A stretch of DNA of 64,000 nt from assembly GCA_020137815.1 (NCBI GenBank), contig CM035352.1, forward strand, positions 1,466,529-1,530,528. Reading direction: 5' to 3'. This document shows positions 58,303 to 64,000 of this stretch, in pieces. The first letter of the stretch is position 1, and each line of letters opens with the position of its first letter. The DNA is from Hormiphora californensis (taxonomy: Eukaryota > Ctenophora > Tentaculata > Cydippida > Pleurobrachiidae). The position numbers and the translations under genes were made by a program. A model generated the notes under the pieces. The model searched no databases. It saw nothing but the letters and a program-made list of their open reading frames with translations, and had not been told where the DNA came from.

Positions 58303-60826
58303 ATGGGGATGCTGTTGGCGTTAGTTCTCATCACGGTGTTTGGTAAGACGGTATTTGACCTTTAAACCATCATAATCTCTGGTGGTTCGTAGTGTTACAG
58401 TGTGTTTCGTTGTGTTAGCCTGTTAGAGATGGGGGTCCCCAGAATAATTTCCAAATCATAACCAGCTGAAACATCTCAAGCACTTCCACTTGATAAACCG
58501 TTATTGTTACAGAATATACCACTTTAGGCTGTAATTGTATTCACATGTGTTTCAGGGAGCTGTGAGGGATTTTCCGATTACAACCAATTTGGATGGAGAG
58601 ACTTTCTGAAAGGGAACTTTTTTAACTGGGAAACAACCGAACCTTCCAGGTCATCATCTAGCTACCCTTCCTCAAGCTCATCTAGCTATCCCTCTTCACC
58701 CCCCTCTTCATCTCCCTCTTCGTCTCCCACTTCATCTCCCTCTTCACCTCCCTCTTCACCTCCCTCTTCACCTCCCTCTTCACCTCCCTCTTCACCTCCC
58801 ACTTCATCTCCCTCTTCATCTCCCTCTTCACCTCCCTCTTCATCTCCCTCTTCATCTCCCTCTTCACCGTACTCCCCCTCCTCTAGTAGTCCCACATCGT
58901 ACTCCCCCTCCTCTTCATCGTACTCCCCCTCCTCTAGTAGTCCCACATCACCATCTAACCCCACTGCAAATCTCACAACAACTTCTCTCACTCCCACATC
59001 TCCATCCGCAACTGCTAACTCTAGTTCTAGTCCCACAACAACTCCAAGTCCCACAACAACTTCAAGCCCCATAACAACTCCCACATCTTTCTCCTTATCT
59101 GAAAACTCAAGTTCTAGTCCGACCAATTTCTCAACTCCTAGCACCCGCTCCAACTCTAACAGTCACAGTAAATCATCCACACCAAGTACGAGTACTCTGT
59201 ACTCCCGTGATCCTACCACGTTGTATGATACATCCTCTAAAGAATCAACTACCCACACTACTCCCTCCACCACTCCCTCCAAGTCACGCTCCACTCCCTC
59301 CACCACTCCCTCCACGTCACGCTCCACTACTCCCTCCAAGTCACGCTCCACTCCCTCCAACTCACGCTCCACTTCCTCCAACTCACGCTCCACTCCCTCC
59401 AACTCACGCTCCACTTCCTCCAAGTCACGCTCCACTCCCTCCAACTCACGCTCCACTTCCTCCAAGTCACACTCCACTTCCTCCAACTCACGCTCCACTC
59501 CCTCCAACTCACGCTCCACTCCCTCCACCTCCAGCGAGCAATGGACTACTCCATATCCCTGGTGGAAAACTAAGACACCACCTCCTTCTGGAGGATGGGT
59601 AAGTGAACAGTTGTCTGTACTTTCTGACTTTGTTTATCATATCTTTCGAGTGGAAGAAACAGTCAGTAGTAGGCCAAGTAGTGTTGTTAAATTAGGCAAT
59701 AATAAGGGACAGATCAAGATCAGATTTTAACTATCCCCCCCCTTCTAGTGGACTTGGCCTGATTGGACCTCGCCTGATTGGACTTGGCCTGATTGGACTT
59801 GGCCTACAACTTCCAGCACCCCTTATTACACATCCAGTTCCAGTGAAGCCCTACAGACGTCCACCCTACCCTGAACCACCTTACCCGGACCCCGATCCGC
59901 CCATGCCTCCACCTGGCCCCGAAGAGGACCTTGTTGACATACGTAAGTTATATCTCGTGCCACATGGCTATCAAATATCAAAATTACCATCCCAGTATCA
60001 AAATATCCGAACTCTCAAACTACACAACAATAAGACTGCTACCCCCCCCCCCCCCCCCACAATTAGTAATTAAATCTGTATGTTTCAGTTTGTTGGGATG
60101 ATATCTCCTTCCGGCTTGATCAATCAGGGACAAAATGAAATTACGGTGTTTTATTAAACGGAACAGTTTCGATGTTACAACATCTTCCTCAGCCTCAAAT
60201 TAATTTGTTTAAAGTAGTGTTGAAAAGTTTGAAACTTTTCAAACTTTTCAACACTACTTTAAACAAATTAATTTGAGGCTGAGGAAGATGTTGTAACATC
60301 GAAACTGTTCCGTTTAATAAAACACCGTAATTTCATTTTGTCCCTGATTGATCAAGCCGGAAGGAGATATCATCCCAACAAACTATATCATGCGGCTCAT
60401 AAACAATTATCCGATACTTATCCTCTGTATGTTTCAGTTTGTGATTTCCTGGCCGGGTTCGATGTAATCTGTCTGACCAACTCCCGACCTCCACCACCAC
60501 GACCCGGACCTCCTGAGATCTATCCCGCCCATTCCCCCATAATGTTAGACGGAGTACCTCCATTTTGGGCTACCCCAGTACCGGTGGAGCACACATTAAT
60601 AATTGAACCGATAGAACGCGAACAACAACAACTGTTGGGCATACAACAGCGGGATGGGGGTCCTGAAAGGCCACCCCGGAGAGGAAAGAGATCACCTCGG
60701 AGAGAAAAGAGATCACCTCGGAGAGAAAAGAGATCACTTGACTCAAAGAAGAAGGCTGCTCTTGTTCGGAGAATGAGAGAATGGAACGAAATGAATCAGG
60801 AAAGTTTCGCTGAAAAACTCGACTAG
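58303..60826 (+). CDS. Secreted Ser/Thr/Pro-rich repeat protein with basic cleavage-site tail, one frame break
   Basis: Exons 58303-58342, 58556-59599, 59749-59942 and 60438-60826 (TAG). MGMLLALVLITVFGSCEG is a signal peptide. Then come an aromatic stretch (YNQFGWRDFLKGNFFNWE), a long Ser/Pro then Thr/Pro-rich mucin-like region, and 21-nt repeats encoding RSTPSNS/RSTSSKS. The WTWPDWT repeats of exon 3 are in the phase set by exon 2, but that frame stops at 59872. To reach RRPPYPEPPYPDPDPPMPPP and the exon 4 frame, one base must be skipped (+1) between 59749 and 59872. The C-terminus repeats RGKRSPRREKRSPRREKRS, furin-like sites. It is probably a heavily O-glycosylated extracellular or structural secretion. 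The family is unrecognised. Confidence 0.75.
60087..60384. mobile_element. Near-perfect palindrome flanked by a duplicated splice acceptor
   Basis: Two 148-bp arms around a 2-bp centre (60235-60236). CTGTATGTTTCAGTTTGT precedes it (about 60076) and recurs at the true exon 4 acceptor (about 60424). From the first copy (exon start 60089) a short alternative exon would encode CWDDISFRLDQSGTK and stop at 60138. Confidence 0.8.
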
Positions 60827-60839
60827 ATCGGTGTGAGGA

Positions 60840-61640
60840 CTGAGAGAGAGAGAGAGAGAGAGAAACTCTATAAACTAGAGGCTAGGAGAATTAATATTTC
60901 CTTGGCTAATTCTGGTTTAGAAGTTTCTTTTCCTCTCTCTTGTGTGTGTTCGATGTAATTTTTGAAAGCATTCTCAGATAAGTTGTGTAAACAATATTTT
61001 GACTCGGCATTCTGCATTATAAAATAACTTGTTTTATCTTGTGTGATCGGGGCGGGGCCAATCCCGGTCTGATAATGATATAGGAACTGGAGAATGGTTA
61101 AAGCTCTACTGGACAAAGTCATTCGTAGTGACAAAGAGTAATTGATACTAGGTCCTGGACTCAGGTCTGACCTGTCTGGCGGGATCGACAGAATGAAAAC
61201 GGGGTCTGTCCGTCGCCAAGCAGGGTCTCTGACTCAGACTTTGTTGAAATGCAACACCACGCGCCGGCAGCCAAATCGAATTTTGGCTCGCTGCGCGTTC
61301 TATCTTAACTAGAAGGTCGTAGCGCGTTACATACAGAACCTTTCCAAGGCGTGATATGAGATGCAGCAATACATAGCACGGTAGTGACAAGCCTGGGTCA
61401 GGGAAAACGTTTCATTTGACAGATTCGTTTCACGGAGGACCAGAGAGATCCGAGTAGAGAGACAGCGATATATAGAGGGAGAAGAAAGGTAGATGGAGAG
61501 AGAGAGATTCGGTTAGCACAAAGACGAAGGTCCATTTTGGGATTCTAATATAGACAGCGACTGACAAAATTGAATAGTAATTACTTGATAACTGTCAATT
61601 TTATTAAAAAAGACACTCATAAACTGTATTTTACAGGGTG
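60840..61640. other. Gene-free stretch after the secreted-protein gene
   Basis: Short GA run (60842-60862), a CTGTCTGGCG-family element (61172-61224) and GA-rich sequence near 61440-61510. No exon supported. Confidence 0.5.
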
Positions 61641-61647
61641 GGCAGTC

Positions 61648-62478
61648 TAGGGTGTGCTATTTCAAATTTTTTTCGACTAGGCCATTCAGTATCTAGCTAA
61701 TGTGAAACTATGGACAATTCTCTATCACATCAGCAAAACAGAATCGAGATAGTGTTTGTCAGTTACGTTGGCATCGCGATTTAAAAAGTGTAGTTTTTAA
61801 CCGAAAAATGGTAAAAACAGGGAAATATATGTGGTTTTCACCAGTTTTTGACATGTTCTTGATATCAACTTTTTATGTTCAGGATCGTGTTCAGCACCTC
61901 GAAACTGACAAGAATTGATATGCATCATTAAATGATGCTAAAGTTCATTTTTGACCTAAAAATGTTCATTTTTAACAAAAAATGTTCATTTTTGAAAAAA
62001 ATGTTCATTTTGGACATGTTCTTAAATTTTGAGAGCTTTTTCATGAACGGGATCGTGTTCCGCAGGCCAAAATTAGTCGATTACAACCGAAATTTGCTTT
62101 CCACCAAGAAAAAACTAAAAAAAATTAAAATTCGTCCCCACGATTCTGCAAGTTGGTAAAATTAGCAAGAAAAAAAGGGAGAAAAATTTTTATTTTTGTT
62201 CATAAAGTGGATATCTGAAGACTCAAACTGAAAGTAACAGTTGTATAAGTTGTCACGAGACGATTTATATGTGTGTTTTGTTCGAAATCACGCCCTAAAA
62301 CAGACTTTTTGAAATGAATATGCCCATATATGGGCATAGCTCGTGCCAACGTAATTGGGCCATGGTAAAGCCAAAACTTTGTGATAAAATGTTTTAGAAT
62401 GATCGTAGGAGCTCATTTAACCCGATACCAAGTGAAATTTTGAATTAAATTAGGCATTTGAAAAAATAGCACACCCGT
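61648..62478. mobile_element. ~830-bp inverted-repeat element
   Basis: GGGTGTGCTATTTCAAAT near 61652 is mirrored by ATTTGAAAAAATAGCACACCC near 62456. An inner pair (TTACGTTGGCA / TGCCAACGTAA) is also inverted. Non-coding, with TGTTCATTTTTGA repeats inside. Confidence 0.6.
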
Positions 62479-62480
62479 GA

Positions 62481-62527
62481 CGATATACCGTGCTTAGTGC
62501 CCACTGGGCACTAAGCACGGTATATCG
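62481..62527. repeat. Perfect 23-bp-arm palindrome
   Basis: CGATATACCGTGCTTAGTGC is followed by its perfect mirror with a single-base centre. It abuts the end of the preceding element. Confidence 0.85.
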
Positions 62528-62529
62528 AG

Positions 62530-63700
62530 GAACCCACCTTGTTTGACCCTCTCTTTCCAAAGAACATATCCGGCATCCAAATTTGATCAAATCATTTCTG
62601 CAGGAAGCTCTCTTTATTTTAATTTATTGTAGGTACGAGAACTCCAAAAATGGCACGAGTGCAATGTGCATACAATCTAATTGTTGCTGCAGTGGCTTGG
62701 CACCCGGCTATGTTGCAGAGAAGTCTGTACCGAAAGGACAGTGGCTGAAACGCCATCGAAACGCACCACGACATTTATCCAACTCTTGGCTTGCTATTAC
62801 ACACATGATGTGTACATGTGTCCATTAGTGTGTGTCCTCACCTTGTACAGAATCCATTAAGGACCATGTTGTATGTTACCCTCCTGAGCATTAAGTGCAC
62901 TCTTATAGAGGGCTGAATGATGTCATGGTTGTAAGATGCTACCTCTTATAGAGGGCTGAATGATGTCATGGTTGTAAGATGCTACCTCAACTCAGAAAAC
63001 TAATGCTATAATATGGGGAATCATAAGGATACAGTAACAAAACTGGTTCCTGCCCAGACGGCAGTTTCTATGTTTGACATGGGACACCAGACTCTTTACG
63101 TTGTTCTGCAGCAGAAATAAAATGTATTTTAAAACTTACCTACCAAGATAGTTACATCTAGTTACTCCAAGTCCAAATCGCACCCCAGAATCTGATTTGA
63201 TTTTCGGGCCTATAACACCTGTCACCCATCTCTCTCTCCGTACTATGCTAGAGCTATGAAATACGATACCCAACCGAAATCTTCTCTGCTCATATTCATA
63301 CACCCTCTCTCTCTATCCTTCTTTGTCTGCAATAGCCTACATTTACTGGAGAGAGTTGAACTATGAACTAAAGAATTATGCGAACGATGGCATGCGGAGA
63401 AAATTGATAGGACAGTGGCTGTCTGACGGCCGTGATAAGCATCATTTACTCACCCAAATACGAGCTAATGTTGTTGAGTAACGGGCTAATGCAGGTGCGA
63501 TTCACGTCATACAGGTTGAATTTTATTCAATGAATAACATTAAGCATGTTGGGTGTGTGGTGAGACATGATCGAGCAAAGCTGGTGATCAATAAAATTCA
63601 GTTGATTTTCAGTTATACCATGGGCAGGTAAATCTTGTTCGACCATCTCTCTCTCTCTCCGCGGTGGTGAGAGATAAAAAGGTAAACATCGGGGTCCGAC
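62530..63700. other. Likely intronic or intergenic DNA
   Basis: Contains a ~50-bp direct duplication (AGAGGGCTGAATGATGTCAT near 62909 and 62949). A possible exon on the minus strand near 63340 has weak support. Nothing else seen. Confidence 0.4.
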
Positions 63701-63704
63701 TTAC

Positions 63705-63966
63705 CGTTAACTCATCGTTTAGTTTCTGATGTTTTCCCCAAAGTTCCCAATATCTTACTGCGTTCTCCTCATCCTGCGAAGAGATTTGTATGTCCAAAGC
63801 AATATAAAATTAACTGATCAATTTTTGGTTAGCGGACATAACTTTCATAATGGATTGAAATTCCAACCTTTGCACATTTATCAGATCCACCGTGACTAGA
63901 ACTTTCTAACTCGAGTATTTCCTTTTCCCGTTGGACGAGGTACATTAGCAGTTCACTGGATGTATG
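63705..63966 (-). CDS. Coiled-coil protein, two internal exons (gene continues outside)
   Basis: Minus-strand exons 63966-63868 (HTSSELLMYLVQREKEILEL then ESSSHGGSDKCAK) and 63773-63705 (DEENAVRYWELWGKHQKLNDELT), both phase 0 with CTGCAG/CGCAG acceptors and GT donors. Heptad-like hydrophobics and charged residues indicate a coiled coil. The donor of the second exon lies within a sequence resembling the pogo-like MITE terminus. Too short to assign a family. Confidence 0.6.
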
Positions 63967-64000
63967 CTGCAGAGAATGTTATGGCTCGATATTATAGTTA

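Noticed and set aside
58686-59528. Antisense Glu/Val/Gly-rich and Trp-Arg-Glu repeat frames
   Set aside because: Shadows of the Ser/Thr/Pro repeats of the plus-strand secreted gene, which has a signal peptide, TATA box and introns.

Overview
This is a stretch of eukaryotic, almost certainly metazoan, nuclear DNA. The genes are intron-rich with GT-AG junctions. They include animal-typical families: a multi-Tudor protein, an ARTD/PARP protein, RNF170, a full-length DOP1 and a selenocysteine tRNA with a type-3 Pol III promoter. Intergenic and intronic DNA is full of short inverted-repeat elements, minisatellites and (GA/CT)n. I cannot name the species; nothing here is vertebrate-specific, and an invertebrate is likely.

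Layout. 1-5.8 kb (+): 3' part of a Tudor-domain gene. 7.1-8.4 kb (+): ADP-ribosyltransferase gene with one degenerate and one intact-looking catalytic module. 8.9-10.3 kb (+): DUF1295 / steroid-reductase-like membrane protein. 10.6-12.2 kb (+): two tandem RNF170-type RING genes. 13.2-31.6 kb (+): complete 26-exon DOP1 gene. Its introns carry, on the opposite strand, a tRNA-Sec gene and a small two-exon secreted-peptide gene, plus a 39-bp minisatellite, a ~472-bp tandem repeat and a large foldback transposon. 31.7-38.6 kb: no convincing gene, with one corrupted homopolymer block. 38.7-39.8 kb (-): four-exon multipass membrane protein. 42.4-52.3 kb (-): FLYWCH-like zinc-finger protein with a long Pro/Thr-rich, basic-patch tail. 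46.2-46.9 kb (+): secreted galactose-binding-like protein nested in that gene. 58.3-60.8 kb (+): secreted Ser/Thr/Pro-rich repeat protein. 63.7-64 kb (-): two exons of a coiled-coil gene that continues off the window.

The most unusual signal is in the reading frames. In four separate genes, otherwise excellent coding sequence jumps frame with no usable intron. Every jump I could place is in the same direction (+1, one extra base): about ten in total, five of them in one DOP1 exon, and no -1 jumps. This could be pervasive +1 frameshifting (or post-transcriptional base removal), or a strongly insertion-biased assembly error. Three blocks (33.1-34.85, 48.36-49.62 and 54.3-56.5 kb) look like consensus artefacts, so sequence quality is a live alternative. 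A second signal is a roughly tenfold excess of CACGTG over 49.8-57.2 kb, around the 5' half of the FLYWCH gene.
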